Assembly: GCF_036967205.1 (NCBI RefSeq)
Contig: NZ_CP146022.1
Location: 6,076,001-6,140,000 of the forward strand
Direction: 5' to 3'
DNA: 64,000 bases
DNA from: Streptomyces sp. Q6
GTDB lineage: Bacteria; Actinomycetota; Actinomycetes; Streptomycetales; Streptomycetaceae
Every line of letters starts with the position of its first letter. The stretch's first letter is position 1. Below are positions 1 to 9,358 of the stretch, one piece after another. A model generated the notes under the pieces. It did not search any database, was not told the origin of the DNA, and worked only from the letters and a program-made list of their open reading frames with translations. Made by a program: the position numbers and the translations under genes.

Positions 1-2892
1 CGGAGCCGCCTGCGCCTCACCGCCCCGGGGAGAGCCGGCGCCGCCGCGGCGCGGGAGACCGGCGTCGGTCAGCGCGTGCGGGACGGAAGGGGAGGGGCCG
101 GCCGACAGGGCCGGACCGCGCGAGCCGAAGCCTACGCTCTCCTGCTCGGCCGCGTCAGACACCTGAGCGGATTCCGTTTCGGGAGCGTACGAGCCGCCGA
201 AGTCGCCCTGGTAGGCGTCCCGCTCCTGCCAGTCGGCCTGTCGCGCGGGCTCCTCGAAGGCGTTGTAGCCCTGCGAGGGAGCTTCCGGATAGCCGTCCTG
301 CGACGGGAATCCCGGCTCGTACCCGCCCTGCGGGCCCTCGTCGTACGACGGCTGCGCCGGGGCGTACTCGTTGTACGCGCCCTGCTGGGAGTTGTCGTAC
401 GTCGTCTGCTGCTGCTCGCCGTAGACGTCCTGTCGCTGATTGTCGTAGCCGACCTGCTGCTGAGGATCGTAGGAGCGCTGATCATCGTCGTACGCGGACT
501 GCCCCTGGTAGGGCGCGGGGGACTGCTGTGCCTGCTGGGGGGAGACCTCGTCACGGAACAGCGGGCGGCCTTCGGGCTCCTGGGCCTGGGCCTCCAGCGC
601 CGCGCGGCGCTCCTCACGCATCAGGGAGCGGCCCACCGGGTCCAGCTCACGCGCGTCGTCCGGGACGTCGTAACGGCTGTCGTCGAAGCCGAGCTCCGCC
701 GCCGTCCGCAGCGGCGCGTGCTCGAACGCCTGCTGCTCGGGGATGATCGTCGAGACGGTGAACTCGCTGTGGTCGGGCTGGTGCTCGCCACCGCCACCGC
801 CGTGCGTGATCGCGTCCGGGAGCATGACCAGCGACGTCGTGCCCGCCTGCTCGCCCGAGGGGCGCAGCTGGACGCGGATGCCGTGCCGGTCGGCGAGGCG
901 GCCGACCACGAACAGGCCCATGCGCTGGGAGATCGCGGCGTCCACGCTCGGCGGGTTGGCCAGCTTGTGGTTGATGTCCGCGAAGTCCTCGGCGGTGAGG
1001 CCGATGCCCTTGTCGTGGATCTCGATCATGATGCGGCCGTCGGGGAGACGGGTCGCGGTGACGCGGACCTTGGTCTGCGGGGAGGAGAACGTCGTGGCGT
1101 TCTCCAGGAGCTCGGCGAGCGCGTGCACGAGGTCGGTGACCGCGCGGCCGTGGATGTCGGCCTCCGGGACGCCGGACAGCTCGATGCGCTCGTACTGCTC
1201 CACCTCGGAGGTCGCGGCGCGCAGCACGTCGACCAGCGGGACCGGCTGGTCCCAGCGGCGGCCGGGCTCCTCGCCGGAGAGGACCAGGAGGTTCTCGCCG
1301 TTGCGGCGCATACGGGTCGCGAGGTGGTCCAGGCGGAAGAGGTTCTCCAGCTGGTCCGGGTCCGCCTCGTTGTTCTCCAGGTCGGTGATGAGGGTCAGCT
1401 GGCCCTCGATCAGCGACTGGTTGCGGCGCGACAGGTTGGTGAAGATCGCGTTGATGTTGCCCCGCAGGAGGGCCTGCTCGGCGGCGAGCCGTACCGCTTC
1501 CCGGTGAACCTGGTCGAAGGCGCGGGCGACCTCGCCGATCTCGTCGGTCGTGGTGATCGGGATCGGCTGGACGCGGGTGTCCACGCGGCCCGGGTCGGTG
1601 CGCGAGAGCTGGTCGACCAGCATCGGCAGCCGCTGCTCGGCCACGTCGAAGGCGGCGGAGCGCAGGCGGCGCATGGAGCGGGACATCTGGCGGGCCATCT
1701 GCCCGGCCAGCAGGAACGCGGCGAGCAGCGCGATCACGACGGCGGCGCCGATGATGATCGCCTCACGCTTGGCGTCGGCGGCGATCTGCGAGGCCTCGTT
1801 CACGGCCTTGTCGGCGAGATCCGACTCGATCGTGCGGTAGGCGTCGAACTTCGCGGTGTTGACCGCCCACCAGTTCTCGGCCGTCACGCCGTCCTTGGCG
1901 AGGGCGAGCCGGGCGCTGGGCTGCGTGCTCTGCAGCGCCACGACCGAGGCCACCATGTCGGTGGGGTCGGCCGGCGGCGGGATGTAGGTCGGGTCCTTCT
2001 GCTTGGCGGCGGCGGCCTGCTTGGCGCCGTCCGTCTTCAGCTTCTTGGACGCGTCCTCGAGCTTCTTCAGGTCCGCGGAGGTGCCACCGCCCTTGTACTC
2101 CTCGACGGCGATGCCCTCCAGGTAGGCGTAGCTGCCGAGCGCGGTGCGCTGCTTGGCGAAACCGGTCGGGGACGGACCGGGCTTCACCAGGAGGTGCATA
2201 CCGATGGAGCGCTCCAGCGAGAGCGCCGCCTTGGTCAGCGAGATCGCGTAGACCGTACGGCCGTAGCTGGTGATGTTGCCGGTGCCCAGACCGAGCTCGT
2301 TCGCGAACTCCATCAGCGGGTGCTGGATCGCGACGTAGCCCTCTTCGGTCTGCACGCCGGGAAGCTTGGAGGTGTACGCGGCGGCCCGCAGCGGCTTGAG
2401 CTTGCTCTCGACCTCGTCGAACTGCGCCATGCGCCGTTCGAGGCCTTCCTTGTGCGGCATGTTCTCCGCCGCGGCGCGGAAGTCCTGCGCGGCGGCGTCC
2501 GTGGCCGCACGGGCCTTGGTGACGGCCGGGTCGTCCTTCTTGCCCTGGAGGAGCGGGGCGGCGGTGATGTCGCGCTCTTCGATGAGGCGGTTGCCGTACG
2601 TCAGCGACGCCCGCACCAGGCGGGCGGTGTTCTCGGCGTCCTCGGCCTCGTGCCAGGTGTCGATGGAGCTCTTCACCTGGAAGCCGCCCATGACCAGACC
2701 CACGATCACGGGTATGAGGAGGATCGCGTTCAGCTTCGTCGGCACACGCCAGTTGCGCGGCGACATCCGACCGCCCGACGGTGCCGGGGCCGCGACCTCG
2801 GGGGCAGGCGCCGCCTGTATCCCCGTCCGCGGCGGCGGGGTGAAGTTGCCCCGCGCCGCTGCCGGCTCGGGACTGTTCTTGCTTCGCCTCAC
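1..2892 (-). CDS. CvnA-type nitrate/nitrite-sensing sensor histidine kinase (3' end outside window)
   Basis: Membrane sensor kinase resembling the CvnA protein of conservons. The sequence shows a short cytoplasmic N-terminus, a first membrane segment near residues 45-70, a large extracellular helical region of the NIT (nitrate/nitrite sensing) type, a second membrane segment ending in a QMARQMSRSMRRL juxtamembrane stretch, a HAMP-like linker and a GHKL ATPase domain with N-box ELLENATTFSS, G1 box DKGIGL and G2 box GLFVVGRL. There is no clear phospho-acceptor H-box, which is usual for CvnA. The C-terminal tail is rich in Q, Y and P and is cut by the window edge after 964 codons. The GTG at 2892 is chosen because a GGAAGG sits 11 nt upstream and because the resulting start (VRRSKN) parallels the start (VQGRKN) of the neighbouring cvnA. 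It is the first gene after the upstream conservon's terminator, so it probably opens a second conservon. Confidence 0.85.
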   Translation of the reverse strand, partial: MRRSKNSPEPAAARGNFTPPPRTGIQAAPAPEVAAPAPSGGRMSPRNWRVPTKLNAILLIPVIVGLVMGGFQVKSSIDTWHEAEDAENTARLVRASLTYGNRLIEERDITAAPLLQGKKDDPAVTKARAATDAAAQDFRAAAENMPHKEGLERRMAQFDEVESKLKPLRAAAYTSKLPGVQTEEGYVAIQHPLMEFANELGLGTGNITSYGRTVYAISLTKAALSLERSIGMHLLVKPGPSPTGFAKQRTALGSYAYLEGIAVEEYKGGGTSADLKKLEDASKKLKTDGAKQAAAAKQKDPTYIPPPADPTDMVASVVALQSTQPSARLALAKDGVTAENWWAVNTAKFDAYRTIESDLADKAVNEASQIAADAKREAIIIGAAVVIALLAAFLLAGQMARQMSRSMRRLRSAAFDVAEQRLPMLVDQLSRTDPGRVDTRVQPIPITTTDEIGEVARAFDQVHREAVRLAAEQALLRGNINAIFTNLSRRNQSLIEGQLTLITDLENNEADPDQLENLFRLDHLATRMRRNGENLLVLSGEEPGRRWDQPVPLVDVLRAATSEVEQYERIELSGVPEADIHGRAVTDLVHALAELLENATTFSSPQTKVRVTATRLPDGRIMIEIHDKGIGLTAEDFADINHKLANPPSVDAAISQRMGLFVVGRLADRHGIRVQLRPSGEQAGTTSLVMLPDAITHGGGGGEHQPDHSEFTVSTIIPEQQAFEHAPLRTAAELGFDDSRYDVPDDARELDPVGRSLMREERRAALEAQAQEPEGRPLFRDEVSPQQAQQSPAPYQGQSAYDDDQRSYDPQQQVGYDNQRQDVYGEQQQTTYDNSQQGAYNEYAPAQPSYDEGPQGGYEPGFPSQDGYPEAPSQGYNAFEEPARQADWQERDAYQGDFGGSYAPETESAQVSDAAEQESVGFGSRGPALSAGPSPSVPHALTDAGLPRRGGAGSPRGGEAQAAP

Positions 2893-3264
2893 TCGACCAA
2901 CAACCTTCCGGCGTCGGCACCTACGTTGTGCCGCTGTATGTCTGCAGGCCCGTTCTTACTGGGCAGTTCAGCGCATTCCAGCACGTCAGCAGGCGCACTT
3001 CCAAACAGTCGGAAGCGGAACCTCCGAGTGATGTATGCCCTAGATAAAACGGTCATAAAGAGCGAGCCCCGCCAAAAGGCGGGGCTCTTGTGAGCACAGT
3101 GGAACCGGGTGTGCGCGACGTGTGTCGGTGCCCCCGGAATTCTCTGTCGAAACGTTATGAACACGGCGGCCCCGCGTGTCAAAGGCCACAGGGGCCGCCG
3201 AGAGGCCTACGACAACTGCCGTACGGATCCAGCCACTTGATGGCCGACATCCGACTGTTTCTGT
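2893..3264. other. Intergenic region between two conservons
   Basis: This 372-base stretch holds the hairpin terminator at 3064-3087. The remaining approximately 170 bases in front of the second kinase must hold its promoter. The segment around 3010-3060 is locally AT-richer (it contains TAGATAAAAC), but I cannot assign a -35/-10 pair with confidence. Confidence 0.5.
3064..3087 (-). terminator. Rho-independent-like terminator after cvnD
   Basis: A perfect 10-bp stem (GAGCCCCGCC with GGCGGGGCTC) closes a four-base loop, followed on the minus strand by GCTCTTTAT. It lies 177 nt downstream of the cvnD stop and 172 nt upstream of the next kinase start. It therefore separates the complete conservon from the following cvnA-type gene. 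Confidence 0.75.
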
Positions 3265-3852
3265 CTACTTCAAGCGAGCCATGAGCGCGTGCTCCACCAG
3301 CGTGATCAGCGCACTCTTTGCATCCGCACGGTGCCGGGCGTCCGTCGTGATGATCGGGGTGTCCGGGCCGATCTGCAACGCCTCACGGACCTCTTCGGGG
3401 TTGTACGGCTGGTGCCCGTCGAAGCCGTTGAGGGCGACGACGAAGGGCAGGCCGGAGTTCTCGAAGTAGTCGACCGCGGGGAAGCAGTCGGCGAGGCGGC
3501 GGGTGTCGACGAGGACGACGGCGCCGATCGCGCCGCGGACCAGGTCGTCCCACATGAACCAGAAGCGGTCCTGTCCGGGGGTGCCGAACAGGTACAGGAT
3601 CAGGTCCTGGTCGAGCGTGATGCGGCCGAAGTCCATGGCGACCGTCGTGGTCGTCTTGTCCCCGGTGTGGGTCAGGTCGTCGATGCCCGCCGAGGCGGAC
3701 GTCATGACGGCCTCGGTGCGCAGCGGGTTGATCTCGGAGACCGACCCCACGAACGTGGTCTTGCCGACGCCGAAGCCGCCGGCCACCACGATCTTGGCCG
3801 AGGTGGTCGACCGGGCGGTCGCCACGGAGCTGTCAGAGCTTGCGAAGTCCAC
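3265..3852 (-). CDS. cvnD: CvnD, Rab-like ATP/GTP-binding protein of a conservon
   Basis: Small GTPase-like protein of 195 residues, the D component of the Streptomyces conservon, thought to act with the roadblock protein CvnB in a signalling complex at the membrane-bound kinase. The Walker A motif GGFGVGKTT is at residues 25-33, a switch-II-like FGTPGQDRF near residues 89-97, and a base-specificity-like LNGFD motif near 141. Its start overlaps the end of cvnC by 20 nt, so the two are probably translationally coupled. The stretch from 3265 down to the terminator at 3064 holds no gene, so this is the last gene of the operon cvnA-cvnB-cvnC-cvnD. The length is normal for the family. Confidence 0.93.
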   Translation of the reverse strand: MDFASSDSSVATARSTTSAKIVVAGGFGVGKTTFVGSVSEINPLRTEAVMTSASAGIDDLTHTGDKTTTTVAMDFGRITLDQDLILYLFGTPGQDRFWFMWDDLVRGAIGAVVLVDTRRLADCFPAVDYFENSGLPFVVALNGFDGHQPYNPEEVREALQIGPDTPIITTDARHRADAKSALITLVEHALMARLK

Positions 3853-4243
3853 TGAGCACCCTTTCGAGCAGAGTCACGTCTGGCTGGCCACCGGCGTTCT
3901 CGTCGCCACCGGGCTGGTGGATCGCGACGAGTCCCGCTTCCGCCAGGTCCGCCACCAGGATCCGGGCCACGCCCAAGGGCATCGAGAGGAGCGCGGACAC
4001 CTCGGCGACCGACTTCACCTCACGGCACAGGTGGCATATGCGCTGGTGCTCGGGGAGGAGCGTCACCAGGGCCGCCGGGTCGGCGGTGGTGCTGACAAGA
4101 GCCTCGATGGCGAGCTGGTAGCGCGGCCGGGTCCGGCCGCCGGTCATCGCGTAGGGACGGACCAGCGGCTGGTCGCCCTCATGTCCGTAGTCGGCGTGTG
4201 CGGCTGCGCCGTACGGATCGTGAGGAGCGGTGGGCGGGGTCAT
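3833..4243 (-). CDS. cvnC: CvnC, DUF742 family protein of a conservon
   Basis: Protein of 136 residues with the DUF742 domain that defines CvnC. The N-terminus is polar and Tyr/His/Pro-rich (about residues 1-35). The rest carries the winged-helix-like conserved block with LPEHQRICHLCREVKSVAE near residues 63-81 and SMPLGVARILVADLAE near 86-102. Its role in the conservon is not biochemically settled. It is proposed to be part of the complex formed by CvnA, CvnB and CvnD. It lies 173 nt downstream of cvnB and overlaps cvnD by 20 nt. Confidence 0.92.
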   Translation of the reverse strand: MTPPTAPHDPYGAAAHADYGHEGDQPLVRPYAMTGGRTRPRYQLAIEALVSTTADPAALVTLLPEHQRICHLCREVKSVAEVSALLSMPLGVARILVADLAEAGLVAIHQPGGDENAGGQPDVTLLERVLSGLRKL

Positions 4244-4416
4244 GGATCCTCCGGGCGGGACGGCAGATCGGGGGCCTGCCGTCTGAGGGTGGGCCGGTGG
4301 GGGGATTGTGACGGCCGGAAGTGGGTCGGAAGGGGATTACGTGTGTTCTCTGGATTCCGAAGCTGCTGATGCATCAGACTTTCGGTGGAGGCCGGGGTTA
4401 CCGGCCGTCACCCGCG

Positions 4417-4830
4417 TCAGTGCAGCAGGCTGCCCTGCAACTCGGCGCGCAGGTCGGGGGTGAGCACGGCGCCCGCCCGGTCGACGAGCAGCGCCATCTC
4501 GTAGCCGACGAGGCCGATGTCGCACTCGGGGTGCGCGAGCACCGCGAGGGACGAGCCGTCGGAGACGGACATGATGAAGAGGAAGCCGCGCTCCATCTCC
4601 ACGACCGTCTGATTCACCGGGCCGCCCTCGAAGATCCGGGACGCCCCCGCCGTGAGCGAGGTGAGCCCCGACGCCACGGCCGCCAACTGGTCCGCGCGAT
4701 CGCGCGGGAACCCCTCGGACATCGCGAGCAGCAGACCGTCCGCGGACACCACGACGGTGTGGGAGACCCCCGGCGTGTTGTCCACGAAGTTGGTGATCAA
4801 CCAGTTCAGGTTCTGTGCCGCCTGGCTCAT
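4417..4830 (-). CDS. cvnB: CvnB, roadblock/LC7 domain protein of a conservon
   Basis: Protein of 137 residues with a roadblock/LC7 fold, the family that pairs with small GTPases in bacterial and eukaryotic signalling. The motifs NLNWLITNFVDNTPGVSH (from about residue 6) and SADGLLLAMSEG are typical of Streptomyces CvnB. The ATG at 4830 matches the usual family N-terminus (MSQAAQNL). A TTG at 4839, abutting the cvnA stop codon, is better spaced (6 nt) from a GGAG and would add three residues, so the exact start is open. The gene follows cvnA directly, which implies coupling. Confidence 0.93.
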   Translation of the reverse strand: MSQAAQNLNWLITNFVDNTPGVSHTVVVSADGLLLAMSEGFPRDRADQLAAVASGLTSLTAGASRIFEGGPVNQTVVEMERGFLFIMSVSDGSSLAVLAHPECDIGLVGYEMALLVDRAGAVLTPDLRAELQGSLLH

Positions 4831-4839
4831 CTGACTCAA

Positions 4840-7800
4840 CTAACGCTCCTGCTGGTGAGTGGGGCGGGGGTAGCTGCCGGTCTGGCCGGTGCTGCCGGCC
4901 TGCCGACCCTGCTGGATGCCCCGTCGGAGATTGGTCAGCCGACCCCGCACCTCGTCGGGTGCGCGCGAGACCTGAGGACCGGTCTGGTTCTGCTGCTCCT
5001 GGGCCGTGCCTGCCACGAGGTTCGCCCGCGGGACACGACGCGGCAGACCGGAGACGGTGACACCGCCCGCGGCGGGCTTGCGCACCCGCTCGGCCTGACG
5101 CATCAGTTCGTCGTTCGGCGACTGACGCCAGTTCGTCGGGTCCTGGCTGCCGTTGGGGGAGGTGGCCGGACGCGTCGTGGGAGCCGCCGAGGGGGCCTGC
5201 GCCCGGTGCCGCTCCGGCTGCCGCGGGGCGGCCGGCTGCTGCGGGCGCGCTGCGGCAGGTGCTGCTGCGGCTGCTGGCCCTGGGCGGGCTGCGCCGGGTA
5301 CGGCTGCTGCGGCTGGGCCTGCTGCTGACCGTTCTGCTGAGCCTGCTGCTGGGCCGCCGCCTGCTGCTGCCCGTGGAACCAGTTCGTCTCGAGCGTGTCG
5401 TACAGCGGCGTGCGCCCGTCGCCCGGCTCGGAGGCCGGCGGCAGGTAGTCCTGCTGCGCGGGCTGCGCCGGGATGCCCTGGTCGAGGCCGGACGGGCGGG
5501 CCGGGAGCGGCCGCTCGTACTGACCGGTCGACGACGGGCCCTGCGGGGCCGGCGGAATCTGCGGAGCCTGGGGCCGCGCGTACTGACCGGTGTCACCGTG
5601 CTGGACGCCACCACCCTGTACGCCACCGCCCTGCGCGCCCCCGAACACGTCGGGGCGGACGAACTGCCCGGTGTCCTGGCCCTGTTGGGGCGCGGGACGC
5701 GGCGCGTCGTAGTCGGGGCGGGCGAACTCGGCGGTGGCACCCGGGCCCTGACGGTCGTCCCGCACCGGCGGGAACTGCGTCGTGGACTCGACCGACTCCG
5801 GCTCCTCGTGCCCCCGCGGGGCGTCGAGGTGCGGCTGCGCGTTCTCGTCGCTCCAACTCGGCACGCGGGGCTGCGGGTTGCCGCCCGGCAGCTCGGCACG
5901 CGGACCGCCGCGCGGCGGCAGCACGGGGCGGCGCCCGCCACTCTGCCGCTGCTGCTCGGACGGGTCGTTGTGGGTGCGCTGCTGCGGCGGCACGGGGCCC
6001 TGCGCGCTCGGCGCGGAGCCGAAGAGGCCCCGGCACCGGCGGGCTGCTGCGGAGCCTGCGGACGCTGCGACTGGGGAGCCTGCGGGCGGCTCGGCGGGAA
6101 GCCGTTCTGCTGCTGGCCGTTCTGCTGCTGACCACCGTCGCGCGGACCCTGGCCCTGACCCTGGGGGCCCTGACCCTGCGGTCCGCCGTCACGGGCGGGC
6201 AGCGCCGCACGCGGCCCGTTCGTACCGGCACCGACCTGCGGCCGCGACGCACCGGGACCGGCACCGAGCCGGCCCGCCGCGCCACCACCGGCGACCGGGG
6301 CGGAACCGCGACGTGCCGCGGCGACACCGGCGGCGGCCTGCGCGGCGGCGGGACCGCCGGAGCCGGGCCCACCGGGCTTGCCGGGAGCCTTCTTGCCCTG
6401 GGCGACGTCCACCGGAAGCATGACCAGCGCGGTCGTACCACCGGAGTCGGAGGGACGGAGCTGGATGCGGATGCCGTGACGCTGCGACAGACGACCGACC
6501 ACGAACAGACCCATGCGGCGCGAGACCGAGACGTCCACGGTGGGCGGCGAGGCGAGCCGCTCGTTGATCGCGGCGAGGTCCTCGGGGGAGAGGCCGATAC
6601 CGGTGTCGTGGATCTCGATCAGCACACGCCCGTCGGGCAGCGCGTGACCGGTGACCTTGACCTTGGTCTGCGGCGACGAGAACGACGTCGCGTTCTCCAG
6701 CAGCTCGGCGAGCAGGTGCACGAGGTCGTTGACGACGCGACCGGCGACGTCCGTGGCGGGCACGGCGGCGAGCTCGATGCGCTCGTACTGCTCCACCTCG
6801 GACGCGGCGGCACGCAGCACGTCGACGAGCGGCACGGGCCGCGTCCAGCGGCGCCCCGGCTCCTCACCGGCGAGCACGAGGAGGTTCTCACCGTTACGGC
6901 GCATGCGGGTCGCGAGGTGGTCGAGCTTGAAGAGCGACGACAGCTGGTCGGGGTCGGCCTCGCGCGACTCCAGCTCGGAGATGAGCGACAGCTGACGCTG
7001 GATGAGACCCTGCGAGCGGCGCGAGAGGTTGGTGAACATCGCGTTGACGTTGCCCCGCAGGAGGGCCTGCTCGGCGGCGAGACGCACGGCCTCGCGGTGC
7101 ACGTCGTCGAAGGCCGCGGCCACCTGGCCGATCTCGTCCCGCGAGTGCACACCGACCGACTCCACGGACGTGTCGACGTCCTGCGGGTCCGACTCGGAGA
7201 GCTGCTTGACGAGCTCGGGCAGCCGGTCCTGGGCGACCTTGGTCGCGGTGTCCTGGAGGCGGCGCAGCGAGCGGATCATGGACCGGGCCACGACGAACGC
7301 GCCGACCAGCGAGACGCCGAGCACCAGCAGGATCAGCGCACCGTTGAAGATGGCGTCACGCTCGGAGGAGTTGCGCAGCTCGCGGGCCTGCTGCTCCATC
7401 TCGTTGAGCAGCGTCAGCTCGATCTTCGACATGCCCACGATCCGCGAGCTGTCGGCGTCGACCCAGTCCTTGTAGGAGCGCTTGTCCTGCCCCTTGATGC
7501 CATCGGCCTTGGTGAGGACGCGGTCGGCGTAGTTGTCCGCCAGCGTGATGTTGTCGTTGTTCTCTTCGAGCGGCTTCAGGAGCTCCTGCGCGGCGACATC
7601 GCCGTACACGTTGCCGAACGTCTTGAGAGCGCTGTCCTGGTCCTCGGCCGCGGCGAGGCCGTACAGCCGGTCGGTCTCCGACAGCTTGCCGAACGTCTCC
7701 TTGTTCGCCGGAAGCGCGGCCGCGATGATGGCGCGCTGCTGGGAGGCGTACTCCTTGGCGGAGGAGAAGGCGGCGAGCGCGCGGGTGCGCTCGATCATCT

Positions 7801-8542
7801 CCGGGCTGCTGGTCGCCTGCGCCATGTCGGTGGAGAGCGACAGGAGGTTCTCGATGAGACGGCCGTACGCCTCGACGGTCTGCGACGACGTGGTGCCGTT
7901 GGTGTAGGCGTCGTGCCGGATCTTGGTGAGCTGGCCGAGCTGCGAAGCGATCTGCACGACGTGGGCGTGCACACCCTTCAGCTGCGACTTGCTGTCGTCC
8001 TCGATGCTGTACGTGCCGTCGAGGAACTCCTGCCGAGCCAGGTTGGTCTTGGTCCTGGCCGACTTGATGCCGAAGTCGCTCGCCTTGGCGCCGTTGGACA
8101 GCGGACCCGCCGACTGGTCGCGCTCCTCCTGGAGCGCCGACGCCAGCTCGGTGGCCTGCTTCGTCATCTCGGTGAGCAGCTTCATGTTGTCGAGCTGCTC
8201 GATGTCGTTCAGCGACTCGGCGATACGCAGCGCGCCCAGCGAGGTCGCGGCGACCACGGGCAGCGCCAGCAGCGACACCAGTCGCGTCGAGATGCGCCAG
8301 TTGCGCAGGGCTATGCGCGAGCCCGGCCCGGTCGCCCCCTTGGTCTTCACCGTGGGCGGCGCCGGCGTGGTCGAACCGCCGGACACGGTGGAGCGCCCGT
8401 CGCGCTCCCCTGCGTCGACGGACGCGGTGCGCCCCGGGTTATGGGCGTGCGGGGGCTGGGAACCGCCGGCTATCGGGCCGGTCCCGCCACGCGGCTCCGG
8501 CTCCGCCGAAGCGCTGCCATCCCTGTTCTTACGTCCCTGCAC
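4840..8542 (-). CDS. cvnA: CvnA, NIT-domain sensor histidine kinase of a conservon (two apparent frameshifts)
   Basis: Membrane sensor kinase that heads the conservon. After a polar N-terminus there is a membrane segment near residues 85-110, a NIT-type extracellular helical domain, a second membrane segment, a HAMP-like linker and a GHKL ATPase domain (ELLENATSFSS, DTGIGLS, GLFVVGRLSQRHGI). A long Pro/Gln-rich tail ends in the conserved LTNLRRGIQQGRQ block. The frame is broken at the C4 run 6028-6031 and at the G3 run 5243-5245 (plus-strand coordinates). Adding one base at each restores GLFGSAPSAQGPVPPQQ and QQPAAPRQPERH, and the length becomes 3705 nt, or 1234 residues. Both breaks lie in the low-complexity tail, so sequencing error is likely. 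The GTG at 8542 gives the start VQGRKN and has AGAGG 11 nt upstream. In-frame codons up to an ATG at 8713 would extend it. Confidence 0.85.
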
Positions 8543-9074
8543 TAGCGTCGCAACCTCTGGACCAGGCGCCCCCGTCCGCGTGTGCGGAACAAGAGCGGTG
8601 TCGGCGTAGTTCGAGGGGCGACCTGAACGCCCCCCTGTGGTCGTGAAGTGACCGGCGCTGGCTTCCCCCTCCCCGCCGGTTCGAACCTGCGGCGGTCCCG
8701 CGAATTCCAGCACAGAGCCGGATCTCCAACAAGGGCGGAGAGATGCGGTGTGCCCGGCGTGACAGGGCGTGAGGAAAGGGTCACGAGACGTAGAAAGTGA
8801 TCTAGATGAAACCGGGCATTCATGAACCTTTCAGGTACGGCCGGGGGGTGTCCCAGTCGCCATGATCGGGAGCGGAATGGTGGCTTCAGGTACGCAATGT
8901 CCGTTTCCCTTACGGGAGTTGGCGGCCCGAAGTGCCCGATTTGGGACCCGACTCGTGAGCAAACTCACATGGAGCGGATCGCGTCTTCCCGGCTTTCGGC
9001 GGGAATCACATGTTTAGCCTGACGCTTTACAGGGATGGCCCATCAGACAACGGAGAAGGTTCCAGAGCACAGTC
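8543..9074. other. Intergenic region upstream of the conservon
   Basis: A 532-base gene-free stretch between divergent genes. It must hold the conservon promoter (minus strand) and the promoter for the small ORF at 9075. The segment 8780-9060 is AT-richer than its surroundings and contains two copies of TTCAGGTACG, near 8828 and 8886. A 66-codon reading frame here has poor codon statistics and is not called. I see no RNA gene or known regulatory motif. Confidence 0.5.
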
Positions 9075-9266
9075 ATGAAGACGACGATGATCTCCCTCAA
9101 CCTCGCCAACCCGCGGCGCACCACGCTGGCGCACCTCACGGACGCCGACGAGATCCAGGCCGCGCCGGCCCTCCCCGAGCACTCGGCCACGCTCCCCACG
9201 AACACGGCGAACCCGAAGCGCACCATCCTGATGGTCGCCCCCGAGACGGTCGTCCCGGCGGCCTGA
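9075..9266 (+). CDS. Small hypothetical protein (63 aa)
   Basis: I do not recognise this 63-residue protein. Every one of its codons, from the ATG to the last sense codon, ends in G or C, which is the signature of a real Streptomyces gene. A GGAGAAGG lies 15 nt upstream, rather far for a ribosome-binding site. It is soluble-looking and Ala/Thr/Pro-rich with no membrane segment or cysteine. A motif is repeated, ANPRRTTL near residues 11-18 and ANPKRTIL near 46-53, joined by an acidic/Pro-rich spacer. It sits 92 nt upstream of the FAA-hydrolase gene on the same strand and may be co-transcribed with it. A small conserved protein or a peptide precursor are both possible. Confidence 0.6.
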   Translation: MKTTMISLNLANPRRTTLAHLTDADEIQAAPALPEHSATLPTNTANPKRTILMVAPETVVPAA

Positions 9267-9358
9267 TCCCGAAGGCGCCGGGGCACCCCGCCGCGTTAGC
9301 CTGGGGAGGTCACACCCACCCGGGCCCAACGCAACAAAAAAAGGGGCGCAGCCAAGCC

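Noticed and set aside
76-3093. 1005-codon open frame on the plus strand opposite the left-edge kinase
   Set aside because: It is a shadow of the GC-rich kinase gene: Arg/Val/Leu/Gly-rich, no domain, and the minus-strand product has clear kinase motifs.
5153-8545. 1130-codon plus-strand frame opposite cvnA
   Set aside because: Antisense shadow with compositionally biased translation. The minus strand encodes a full NIT-HAMP-GHKL kinase.
4337-8713. A 1458-aa version of cvnA in a single frame
   Set aside because: After about position 6030 the translation becomes Arg/Ser-rich and loses similarity, and the frame runs across cvnB. The family-like tail is found in the other two minus frames, so two frameshifts are invoked instead.
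8822-9022. 66-codon plus-strand ORF upstream of the conservon
   Set aside because: Third codon positions are not enriched in G/C and there is no ribosome-binding site. It is probably promoter DNA.
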